This document shows, piece by piece, positions 1-10,737 of a stretch of 64,000 nt of DNA. The DNA is from Impatiens glandulifera (lineage: Eukaryota; Streptophyta; Magnoliopsida; Ericales; Balsaminaceae): positions 58,382,619-58,446,618 of the forward strand of contig NC_061862.1 in assembly GCF_907164915.1 (NCBI RefSeq), written 5' to 3'. Both the position numbers and the translations under genes were made by a program. Under the pieces are notes generated by a model. It was not told the DNA's origin. It was given only the letters and a program-made list of their open reading frames with translations, and did no database searches. Each line of letters starts with the position of its first letter. The first letter of the stretch is position 1.

Positions 1-585
1 GGCATGGTGAAGTGATTGAAAAATTTATTGACTCTTCTGATCCATCCCCTAGGGTTTGAACCATCAAATTTGTCCAGATCCATCTGTGGTTTCTTAATAA
101 ACATACCTCCCATAGTCCGTATCGAATTAGGACTTGAAGTTTGCTTCCGATTACTAATAGGAGTCTCAGTTGTTCCAAAATTTTGTCTGACCGACTATTT
201 GTCTGGCCTTCTGTAAATACCATCTCTCTCATAAGGGGTTGTTACGTATCTAGATCTCGGCTGTAGTGGAGGTGTATTTGAACCTCCTCCTTTGTCTTCG
301 GTTGATTTATTATTTGTGTTCGAATTCTTAGTTTCCAATAGCCTTATTATAGATTCATACTTTTCAGCGCTATCTTTCTGCATAATCTCGAAGTTATGAG
401 CAGTTTCTTCAATATTCTGATTAATTTTGAGATTCTCTAGCTGCAGTAACTAGAACTTATCATTAATTTGTGATTCCATCATCTCGATGCGTTCAGTCAG
501 ATTTTGGATCATCTCTTCATTACTTATGTTACGTGAATTCACCATTCTCAACGGAAGTTTGAGGATCGTAAGCTCTGATACCACT
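1..585 (-). mobile_element. 5' internal region of an LTR retrotransposon, gag start, truncated by window edge
   Basis: On the minus strand this stretch follows a tRNA-Met primer binding site and opens a gag-like reading frame at 545 (begins MVNSRNISNEEMIQNLTERI) that meets a stop at 450-452. Such MVN-starting gag leaders are common in plant Ty3/gypsy elements, but no polymerase domain is visible, so superfamily is inferred. The rest of the element lies outside the window to the left. The early stop suggests a decayed copy. Confidence 0.55.
572..583 (-). promoter_or_regulatory. Primer binding site (initiator tRNA-Met)
   Basis: The minus strand reads TGGTATCAGAGC, complementary to the 3' end of plant initiator tRNA-Met, two bases inside the LTR edge. 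It fixes the orientation of the element as minus and the LTR boundary at 586. Confidence 0.85.
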
Positions 586-2080
586 TGTCGTAATCTTCAT
601 GTCAATCACGATATAAATCCCACAATAATAGTTTCGTAGAATAGATAGAGAAGAACAGAATGAGTAAAAGAACATAATAAGAACATAATAGGTAGAAGAA
701 CAAATTGAATAGAAGAATAGATTGATAAAAGAAACAGAATGAATAGAAGAACATATTGAATAGAAATTGTGTTAAGATCGGAATTGCCGATAGGGGACCG
801 AGGTTCGGCTAAAGGAGACCACTTATAAACACACACACAACGGTTGACTCTAATTCGGTTAAGAATTAAAACCGGTCTAAACACTTCACAAACTGTCACA
901 AACTCTTGAACCGGGTTCAAGTGCGGAAGTAGTTTGTTTCAGCTTGAAACAACACACACGAATCGTTTGGAGATGAGAGTGGAGAGAATTCGGTTAAAGT
1001 GAAAGAAAATCGGTTCAGTTGGTTTAATGTTACTTTGGTTCGGTTGATAATGTAAATGAAATATGGAAATAATGCAAGACAACGGTTTTATGGATGTTCA
1101 GAGATAAAGCTCCTACGTTACCCCTTCTTCTCAAACAGTGAGAAGGATATTCACCAAGGAATATTCAACAACACAATAATACACGATCGAGTCTTATTTA
1201 CCGCTCGATGTACACTTTACAATACTCACACAGTATTGTAATACACTTTTACACTTTATGTAAATACACAAAACTCAACAGCTTGTTCTTATCACTCAAT
1301 GACTTGGTAGCTCTTCGAAAGATTTAAGGTTCAAAGCTTAGATAAAAGATCAGACCGTGAGAGAGATTAACTGAACCACAAAGAATCTCAAAGAAAGCAG
1401 ATATTACACGAGCCAATGATCGAGAGAGCGCAAGAGTCGAGAGTATTTTCTTCAGCCTTTGTGTTTCCTTTTATAGTAGAAATATGACAACGATCATATT
1501 TCTCTCTCATCCGGTGATTGGTCAAAAGGATCCGTGCCGGTCTGGATTAGGTAACTTACGCGCTTTGTCTTTGTACACATAGCATCTGTGCAATGGGCGG
1601 CCGCCTGCTCCTTAAAGGTTGTTTGTGGACTTAGGTAAGGTTAGGTAATCATTATCCTGCACCATGCCTGGTTTCAGAACCTTCTTTTGTATATTCCCAA
1701 GGAATATTTTGTTTGTTTTAACACGTTATCTTTAATGTATTTATTATTGTTTGGATGATCTGCCCGTTGGAGATATATGGTAGCTTTAGATTTTTCAAGA
1801 GGTTGAACCAGCCGGATATATTCAGTCGTATATTTTCGGTTTGCAGTTCAACCGGTCTTAAGGTGAAGCCGGTCCGGATTTCTAAAAAGATAGATCAGTT
1901 GAGGAATTTCGGTTTGAGCTTTTTTAGAAGAATCGGTTTGACCGGTCTGGTTGAATATAAGCACTTGCAATTGTTTAACCGGTCTGGTTGAAGATATGCA
2001 GCTGCACATAAAATTGAATTTGGTTAAGTTCTTTTTAGATAGTTAATTACTTGTTAGTTGACTATCTAATTTTTCTAACA
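586..2080 (-). repeat. 5' LTR of the minus-strand element (about 1.5 kb)
   Basis: The plus strand begins TG immediately after the primer site and ends in TTCTAACA, so on the minus strand the LTR reads TGTTAGAA...CA. It contains no gene; the ORFs of 60-104 codons within it are chance frames. Only one LTR is inside the window, so the right boundary rests on the TG/CA termini and the change of sequence character. The target duplication cannot be checked. Confidence 0.6.
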
Positions 2081-2174
2081 ATTTCTCCATTTTTGATTAT
2101 TTAGAATAAATATTCAAAATTTATAAATGTCGGTCGGTTTAAAAGAGTTGATGAAAATTCTAACAAATTAGGAG

Positions 2175-2761
2175 TAGGGGTGTTCATCGGTTCGGTTTTC
2201 AGGTTATTCGAGTTCCTCGATTCGGTTTATTTGAATTTTTAATTTTTTTAGCCAATTCGAAAACCAAACCGAATTCGAATAAATTTTAATTAAACCGAAC
2301 CGAATTCGAATGTGATATTTGGTTCGAATTTCGAATTTAAACCGAATTCGTTTTTTTTTTTATTTTTGGAACTAGCATAACTCAAAATAAATTGAACCAG
2401 CCAATAATTGAACCCGGGTCTATACCGTGGCAGGGTATTATTCTATCACTATACCACTGATGCTTTTGTTTTATTTTTCTTTTATTATAATTTGATTATT
2501 TTGAACTTTTTCTTAAGCTAAGTTTGGAAAAATAAATAATAAAAAATGGAAAAATAAATAATAAAAAATGAATTCGGTTTTCGGTTTTGTTTTCGAGTTG
2601 AAACCCAAACTCGAAAACCAATTCGAAAACTATATTTGAATTCAAATTAGTTTGAAATTCGATTCAAAAACCGAAAATGAAATTCGAATTCGGTTTATTC
2701 GAATTCGGTGAATTTGAATTCGCTTAGGTATTCGGTTCAGACCAAATATTGAACACCCCTA
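2175..2761. mobile_element. hAT-type non-autonomous element (MITE-like)
   Basis: Terminal inverted repeats TAGGGGTGTTCA / TGAACACCCCTA bound a 587 bp AT-rich stretch rich in TTCGGTTT and GAATTCG words. It is flanked by an 8 bp near-duplication (ATTAGGAG at 2167-2174, ATTGGGAG at 2762-2769, one mismatch), the length typical of hAT transposition. No coding frame. A tRNA-Gly relic sits in its middle. Confidence 0.75.
2392..2463 (-). tRNA. tRNA-Gly(GCC) relic (pseudogene) inside the hAT element
   Basis: Read on the minus strand this 72 nt stretch aligns end to end with plant tRNA-Gly(GCC). It has a D-arm-like part (CAGTGGTATAGTGATAGAAT), the anticodon loop CTGCCAC with anticodon GCC, and a T-arm containing CCCGGGTTCAATT. 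Substitutions are present at both ends, so the acceptor stem is weakened, and no CCA is encoded. It is probably not functional. It may be a captured gene or a tRNA-derived SINE head; I see no SINE tail. Confidence 0.7.
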
Positions 2762-2769
2762 ATTGGGAG

Positions 2770-3299
2770 TTTATGGTTAGGGTTATCAGGAGCGACGACT
2801 TTGGCAATTAGAAAGAGAAAGTATAACTATTAGAATACCAAAAATACAATACCCTCTCCTTAACAATTCTAACCTTATTTATAGACTAACAAATTATAAA
2901 ATAGCCCCTAAAAGATATAACTACGTCTATTTCAACCCTCAACAATTTTGAAAATAGAATCCTCATTGTTGTGAATATTAGATTCATAACAACATCTCAC
3001 TTGTTTAACATAGTGAGTGATAGAATGTCATAGATGCACGACGCGTGAGATTTTTTAGATAGTGGTGCTATAATTTTTTTTCCTTTTTGTTTTTTTGATA
3101 CATCTAAATTGATTACATTAACCTTTTGAATGACTAAGCAAAGTGAAAGAGGGACATGGGAAGAATTGAGTAAATTGTTTAAATATATTTAGATTATGGG
3201 TGTTTATGGTGGATTAACTATACATAAAAATGTACTTAAAATATGAGATAATAGAATCATTTGAGTTCTCCTCCAATGGTTGTTTCCACCATTGAAGGA
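2770..3299. other. Gene-free AT-rich spacer
   Basis: No coding frame, terminal repeat or RNA gene seen. It lies between the hAT element and the left LTR of Copia-1. Confidence 0.5.
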
Positions 3300-4117
3300 T
3301 GTTGGAAAGTTTATTAGATATATGTTGCGAAAAAGATCTAATCTAAATATTTAATCAGGATATTCATGCATAATCGATCTACTAAAGATATAATTCATTA
3401 AGTTATACATTCGATGCGTAAACTCGGTAGATCTTACAGTATGGAAAAATAAGAGCCCCATGTGTTGCTCCTCTAGTCGGTCCACGCGAGTCCATTTAGA
3501 TCTTGTTGCCTTCGATTGCTAGAACGATAGAACAACAAAGATGATCTTATTGTCTCTTAGGAAAAATGTGAAATATCGCGGAAAAATATTTCTCACTATA
3601 GTTGATTAAAATGAGAGAGATGGAAGATTGGTGTGTCTAGAGAGATTGTCTGATTTGCTAGTTTATAAACATTCCCTCTTAAAATATCAAAAGACAATCT
3701 TTGATATTCTTTGTTCGTAATTAATATTACCATTTATTATTGTTTTATTTCATAGATAAAATCATAAAATAATATTTATAATTACAGACAATCTTTGACA
3801 TTCTTCATTCCGTTTCCTTAATTAATATTACCATTTATGATCGTTTTATTTCATAAATAAAACAATAAAATAATATTTCTAATTATCAATAATATCTAAT
3901 ATATATACAATAATTAGAAATCTTAATATATTCGTCAATTCTAAGTGTGTGATCTCATATGACCCAATTATTATAGTTATAGGTTTAAACTCATTAATCG
4001 CAGTTGGCTTCTAGTAAAACATTATGACTCCTAAAATAATTGGATTAAATTATTTCTGTTAATTGTCCTATCCAAGTTTAGTCATTACACATTGAATTAA
4101 ATGACACAATTCCTTCA
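3300..4117 (-). repeat. 3' LTR of Copia-1
   Basis: On the plus strand it starts TGTTGGAAAG and ends CCTTCA, matching the ends of the Copia-2 LTRs (TGTTGG...CCTTCA). The following internal sequence (CTCCCACTTGTCC) is shared with Copia-2 and marks the LTR boundary. Confidence 0.8.
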
Positions 4118-4947
4118 ATCTCCCACTTGTCCTTAACAAGTGTGCAATATAAGATACATTTGTCTCATAATGTCTTATTTGATGATATGGTGACATTCAT
4201 ATCTATTATCAAATATGTTTCTTGAACTTTGAGTTTGAACTGTCAATTAAACGGTTGATTTAAATAATTCATCCGAGCATGGCCATGCATTTTTAATTAT
4301 CGCTCTTCAAGTGGCCAAGACACCATTCTAGTTCAATGTATCACAGTATACACGAAGTAGGAGGACTTCTCCAGTCATGTATGACTATGGCTCCCACTCA
4401 ACTTTTGACACTCCCAACTACAACTTTTATAACTCCCTTTAATAGAAAGCATTTAAAAGTGTCAAAGAATGTCAATCATCAAGCAAGATCACAACATACT
4501 CATGTCTGAGGAATCTACTAATCATGGTTTAACTTAAAATTCTACAACTTTTGAAAAATCTTAAGATGGCCAGTCTTACATGTATCCTTCATACACATAT
4601 ATGTAAATAACTAGACATCTCCATGTCTCTATAGCCCATGAAACCTGATACTATCAGTCAACTAATAATATAGTAATATATAAAATTATCTATGTCCATT
4701 TGATGATTTAAAACTATAGATTTTTTAAAATTCAAAACTTCATTTACTTAATGAGGTTTCATTCACCAGAACATTTAAGGTGATCTCATTTGTTAATAAT
4801 AAATTATTTGGATATATTATTCAATATTGATAAGAACAATATATAAATAAGGATGAAATATCATATATCATAAAATTATGCAGTCAAACATAAAATCAGT
4901 TTCAAACACTCATAAATTCATAATATAATACAAAAGTAAAATTAAAG

Positions 4948-7900
4948 TCATTCTCCAATGTGCTTGAGACCCTCATCCCTAGTGTGACTTTCATGTTTGG
5001 GCCTAGGCATAAGTTTGGTCAATGGATTTGCAATATTGTTATCAGTATGCATCTTACACATCTTAATATCACTCATATTGATGATGTGTTGAATAAGGTG
5101 ATATTTTCTCATAATGTGTCTAGATTTGGAGCTCAAACTTTGTTCATTTTCCTGGGCTATGGCACCATTGTTGTCACAATATATGTCAATAGGTTTTGAA
5201 ATGCTATGAACAACACTTAGTTCATCTAGGAACTTCCTTATCCAAATAGCCTCCTTTGCTGCTTCACTAACAACAATGTACTTAGCCTCTGTTGTAGAAT
5301 CCACTACTGTATACTACTTGGAGCTCTCTCATCTTACAGCTCCTCCGTTAAGGATGAAGACATAACCCGATTGAGACTCAAAGCCATCCTAGTCTATCTG
5401 AAATCTTGTATTAGTATAGCCTTATACGATTATTTTTTCATTTCCCCCATACACTAAAAAATCATCATTGGTCCTTCTCAAGTATTTTAGGATATTCTTA
5501 GTTTCACTCTAGTGTGCTTCTCCAGGACTTGACTGGTATCTGCTACACATGCTTAAAGCATATTCAACATTTGGACAAGTACATATCATGGCATACATGA
5601 TAGATCCAATAGCATAAGAATATGAGATCTTGGTCATTTTCTCGAGCTCAACAAGTGTTGTAGGATATTGCGTCTTACTGAGATATATGTCATGTTGAAT
5701 GGGTAAAAATCCCCTTTTAGAATCATGCATCTTGAATCTTTCCAGAATCATATTAATATAAGTTCTTTGACTTAATCCAAATAGCATTTTAGATCTATCT
5801 CTATAGATCTTGATTCCAAGTATGTACTCGGTATTGCCTAAGTCTTTCATTGAGAAGCATTTCTTCAGCCATTCTTTGACGAACTTTGGCATCAGAATAT
5901 CATTCCCAATAAGTAGTATGTCATCCACATACAAGACTAAGAATGTTATATTACTCCCACTGAACTTATTTTAAACACAAGGATCCTTTTCACATCTAAT
6001 GAATTCAAACTCTTTGATCTTTTCATCAAATCGAAAGTTCAAAATCCTAGATGCTTTCTTAAGTCCATAAATAGAATTCTTAAGCTTGCATACTTTCCCA
6101 GCATGATTTGGATCTTTAAAACCTTCAGGTTGTGTCATGTACACATCCTCTTTCAAAAAACCATTTAGAAAGGATGTTTTGACAGCCATTTACCATATCT
6201 CATCGTCTTAATATGCAACAATAGTTAGGACTATCCTAATGGATCTAATCATAACAACTGGTGAAAATGTTTCATCATAGTCTATACCATGAATTTGTTT
6301 AAAACCTTTGGCAACTAATTTTGCCTTATGAATAGATATATTTCCATCTTTGTCATTTTGAGTTTAAAGATCCATTTTCTCCCTATGGGTTTTACCCCAT
6401 TTGGAAAATCTATTAAGTCCCATACTTGATTTTCAAACAACGAATCCATTTCGGACCTCATGGCCTCAAGCCAATTTTTGGAGTCTAGACCCATCATTGC
6501 TTGATTATAGGTAGAAGGCTCATTATATTCTAGTATAAGAACATCAAGACTTGCACTTAAGATAAAATCATTGTAACGTCTTGGCATAACTCTTGGCCTT
6601 TCTAATCTACGAGTGGGTTCAACTTGTTCAACAATAGAATCTGGAATATCATTCACTCTCATTTATGGTTCCTCTTGTTCTAATTCTTGAATGATCTGAG
6701 GCCCTAGGCCATCAAAAGTAATCATATCATCATTGATATTATTATAGTCATCTTGTTGTTGAGTTTGTTGCTCTTTATCTTCTTGAACTATTTCAACACG
6801 ATTATTTCTCCCACTTGACTTGTTGGAAAGAAACTCTCTTTCCAAAAAGACATTATCCCTAGCAATAAAAATATTTTGCTCAGATGGATTGTAAAAGTAA
6901 TATCCCAAACTTTCTTTTGGATATCCTATAAAAAATATTTATTTAATTTTGGGACAAGTTTATCAATTTGTAAACGTTTTATATAGGTTTTACATCTCAT
7001 ATTTTAAAAATTGATAGCTTTAGAGTTTTATCTATAGTCTTTGATGAAGTCCTGTTTAGTGTTAGTATAGCGGTAGTGAGGGCATATCACCAAAAAGATA
7101 TCGTAAGATTAACAAAACTCATCATTGATCGGACCATGTCTAACAAAGTCATATTTCTCCTTTTAGACACAACATTTAACTGTGGTGTTCTCAGGGTTGA
7201 CAATTGTGTTACAATACTAAAATGTTTCAAATGATGATCAAATTCAAGGCTCAAATACTCACCACCACGATCATATCGAAGTGCTTTTATTTTCTTGTCA
7301 CATTGAGTCTCTATTTCATTTTGAAATTCTTTGAATTTTTTAAAGGATTCTGATTTATGTGGCATAAGATAAACGTACCCATATCTACTCATGTCATCAG
7401 TAAATGTGATGAAAATCTATAGCCACCTCTAGCTTCTGTGCTCATTGGCCCACATACATCAGTATGTATTATGCCTAGTAGTTCAGTAGCCCTTTCAAAC
7501 TTTCTTTTGAAAGGTGACCTTGTCATTTTCCCCATCAAACATGATTCACATGCAACAATGGATTCATAATATATATCTTTTAAAATTCCGTCTTTGTGGA
7601 GCTTCTTCATGCCATTCACACCAATGTGACCCAATCAACAATGCCATAGGTAGGCTTCACTCAAGTTACTTAATTTTTGTCTTTTGTTAATTATGTTATG
7701 TAATTCTGATTTGAGATCCAAAATGAAAATCTCATTATTCATCTAAGCACTCGCATAGAAAATATTATTCTTAAAAACATAAATACTCCCATTTTTAATA
7801 TTAAATTCAAAATCATCGGAATGTAATCTAACAACCGAAATAAGGTTCTTAGTAATGTAAGGAATATAATAACAATTATTCAGTTCAAACACTAATCTAG

Positions 7901-8956
7901 AAGGTAAAGATAGATTATAAAGTCCTATAGTAATTGCAACAACATTTGCTACATTTGCAACACGCAAGTCTATCTCCCCTTTCTACACTTGTCTTCTATT
8001 TCTTAGTCCCTACACATTTGAAATAATGTGAACACCACACATGTAGTATCAAATATCCAAATGGGACAATTATTTAATGTAAGGACATCGATTGTCATAA
8101 TATCAATAACATAAATACCTGAAGTGGAACTCACAATCCCATTCTTTTTATCTTCCAAGTACTTGAGACAATTTCTTTTTTAGTGTCCTTAGGACTTGTA
8201 GTAAAAACAATCATGATCAAAAGTTACTTTTGGCTTCTCACCACCCTTGGGTATGACAACTTGTTTGCATTTTCCTTGGTAATTGTTCATTTTCTTAGCC
8301 ACTTTCTTAAAACCCTTCCCATTGTTGATATTCAGAACTTCTTTCCTCTTGTCATCAATCATATTGTCTTCAGTATTTTTCAGCATGTTATGGAGCTCAT
8401 TCAAATCATGTTTTAGACCATTCATATGGTACTGCATTCTGAATGGTGCAAAACCATCATGTAAGGATCTAAGAACAATATCAGTGGCCAACTTTTGGTT
8501 ATATGGGGTCCCTAGATTTTCCATCCTCTTGAATAGCCCAGTAAAACTAATTACACGAGGACTCACAGGGTTTCCCTTCACAAGTTTGCTATCAAGTATA
8601 GCCTTGTGAGTTTCATATCGTTCTATTCTTGCATGATCTTGAAACAGTGTTTTAAGTTCAGTTATGATGGTATGAGCATCAGAGTTCAAAAACATCTTTT
8701 GCAATTCAGGTTCCATCGCTACAAGCATTAGGCAAGTGACAGACAATGCTTTAGTTTTTAACTGCATTATCGTTGTCTTCTCCTCATTTGATGAGATTTC
8801 TATCACTATAGGGATAGGTGTAGCCAGGACGTCCTCACGTCCTTCGGACCTAAGAATGATTCTCATATTTCTTTCCCAATCAAGAAAGTTTGTTCCATTG
8901 AGCTTGTTTTTCTCAACAATTGAGCGTAAAGAGAATTTAAAATTATCGTTTGTCAT
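4948..8956 (-). pseudogene. Copia-1 gag-pol remnants
   Basis: Fragments from gag to RNase H run 8956 down to 4948. Gag (8956-8189) starts MTNDNFKFSLRSIVEKNKLN. The integrase zinc region (7634-7389) includes CESCLMGKMTRSPF. The integrase core (7392-7087) has RYDRGGEYLS. RT pieces (6662-6315, 6189-5971, 5934-5509) include the catalytic YVDDILLIG, and RNase H (5304-4948) has DIYCDNNGAIAQ. Stops and frameshifts separate all pieces, so it cannot make an enzyme. Downstream of gag the zinc-knuckle and protease part is heavily mutated. Confidence 0.85.
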
Positions 8957-9643
8957 TATCTAAAATATATAAAAATTAGTTAATGTTTGAAATTACAAAT
9001 ACTTATGATTAAACAATTTAACAAATATGATTGCGCATTTTATTCAAATTATTATAGTCCCTCATGAATAAAATTATTCCAAGATCCCATTACAAACAGA
9101 AAACCAATGTATTGTGTTTAAGGTAAGTAACAATTTACTAATTATAAACATTCATTTATAGTTTTTGGTTGATGATCCACATCCAATGTAAGAACTGACG
9201 TTTTGATTACCTTTTATTCAAAATAGAATAATGCAAACCAAATAATAATCTTTCATGAATCTCCATCCATGAACCCAATGGCCTTAAATTTATTAAAATT
9301 ATTTATAATATATAATTTAATAAAAAAATTTATGAATTATAAAATAATTCAACCATATTTTCATGATAATAAAGATATAAAATCATTATTTTCCTAACTC
9401 TTATAAAACAATTAAAATAAAATATATTTATTTATTCAAACAAGTTCGTATGATCTAATCTCTGGAATATATATATATACATTAGTTTAGTTTTTACATT
9501 TACTCATGTAAGACTATCAAACAAATCAAAAGTTTAACAAGATTTTTATTATCGATTATTGTATCAAAATTAACAATTAATATATACAATAATTTTATGC
9601 AACTTAGCTCTAATATCATTGTTGAAAAGTTTATTAGAGATAT

Positions 9644-10300
9644 CACTGGTGAAAAATGAGTCAAAATCGAGAGTAAAATCTCTCGATAATGACCCTATAT
9701 CTCTCGGTATAGACCTAATACCGAAAGTTTCGGAAACTCTCGCCATTCGTCGGTATTGCCACTTTTGGTAAATATAATTGAGTGTTTACCAAGAGATATC
9801 GTAAACTTTTCAGTTTAGATACCAGAGAGAAAACCCAAGAATTATTTATAAAACTTTCGATTTTTTTTGAAAGAGAAAAACCAGGAGTTTTCCTTATAAC
9901 TCTCAGTTTTTCTCCTTTAAGAAAAACCGAAAGCTTTCTAAATAACTCTCAATTTTTCTTTTTCAAATAAACCCGAGAGGTATATGAAAAACTCTCGGTT
10001 TTTCCCTTTCAAGAAAAACCAAAAACTTTCTAATTAACTCTTGGTTTTTCCTTTTCAAATAAACCTGAGAGGTATTTGGAAAACTCTCGACTTTTCTCTT
10101 TCAAGAAAAATCGAAAGATTTCCCAAATATCTCTCGGTATTTTGAAACCGAAAGCTTTCCAAATAACTCTAAGTTTTTCTTGAAAGTGAAAACCAAGAGT
10201 TTCCATTTAACTTTCGATATTACCCATATAAAATGTACAAAATAAGCTGATTGTTTTGTACGCAACCAAAACTTGTTCAGTCAAACCAATATATATATAT
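9644..10300 (+). repeat. Left CACTA terminus with subterminal repeats
   Basis: CACTGGTGAAAAA terminus followed by many short direct and inverted copies of an ACCGAAAG / CTCTCGGTTT motif. Such subterminal arrays are the transposase-binding regions in CACTA elements. The ORF across 9782-9970 is made of repeat words and is not a gene. Confidence 0.75.
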
Positions 10301-10737
10301 ATATACAAATAACATTCATAAACCAAATGACTATTATCATTCCAAAATATTATATTAATTCAACCAATTAAAAACTCAATAAACAATTTTTTTTTTCTTT
10401 TTTAAACAAGTTTTTTTTAGACAAAACTCAAAAAAAAAAAAAAAAAAAAAACAAAAAAAAAAAACTCAAATGACCAACATCAAACAAACTCAAAGTATAC
10501 ATTACAGTGAAAATTATAAAATATGAATTCCACAAACAGAATTTTTTTTTTTTTTTTTCATAAATCAACTGTTTCTATCAACCAGAAAACCGAAGGAACT
10601 CCATGTGATGGATACCTGGATTTTGTAGGAGAACCCATGAACTATCACCGGCTCGGCTATTTAATGGGCATTGCGGTCCACTACTAAAGATAGAGTTCAT
10701 CCTCGTTATTAAATGATGGTATTCGAAGGACACAATT
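10300..10737. other. AT-rich spacer with homopolymer runs; 3' flank of the CBP60-like gene
   Basis: Contains an AT dinucleotide run near 10291-10306, T-runs at 10388-10430 and 10541-10558 and an A-run near 10429-10464. The last roughly 170 bases probably hold the 3' UTR of the minus-strand gene, since similarity to the pseudogene copy starts near 10690. No other gene. Confidence 0.5.

Larger units (their letters stand above)
3300..9643 (-). mobile_element. Copia-1: decayed Ty1/copia retrotransposon, right LTR truncated
   Basis: Same family as Copia-2 (31474-39090), with polyprotein fragments in the same order on the minus strand. The left (3') LTR runs 3300-4117. The 5' LTR is reduced to about 24 bp at 9620-9643, where a CACTA terminus begins; the degenerate primer site lies just before it at about 9608-9619. 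Compared with Copia-2, most of the sequence between primer site and gag has changed or is lost. No duplicated target site can be verified. Confidence 0.85.

Noticed and set aside
606..920. 104-codon minus-strand ORF with a hydrophobic, membrane-like segment
   Set aside because: Lies in the LTR of the first retrotransposon and translates a simple AGAATAG-rich repeat; no start context or homology.
2176..2770. Mutator-type reading of the element with 10 bp flanks (AATTAGGAGT / AATTGGGAGT)
   Set aside because: Including the outer T/A gives TAGGGGTGTTCA ends and an 8 bp flank like the perfect hAT case at 21351-21843, which is the simpler assignment.
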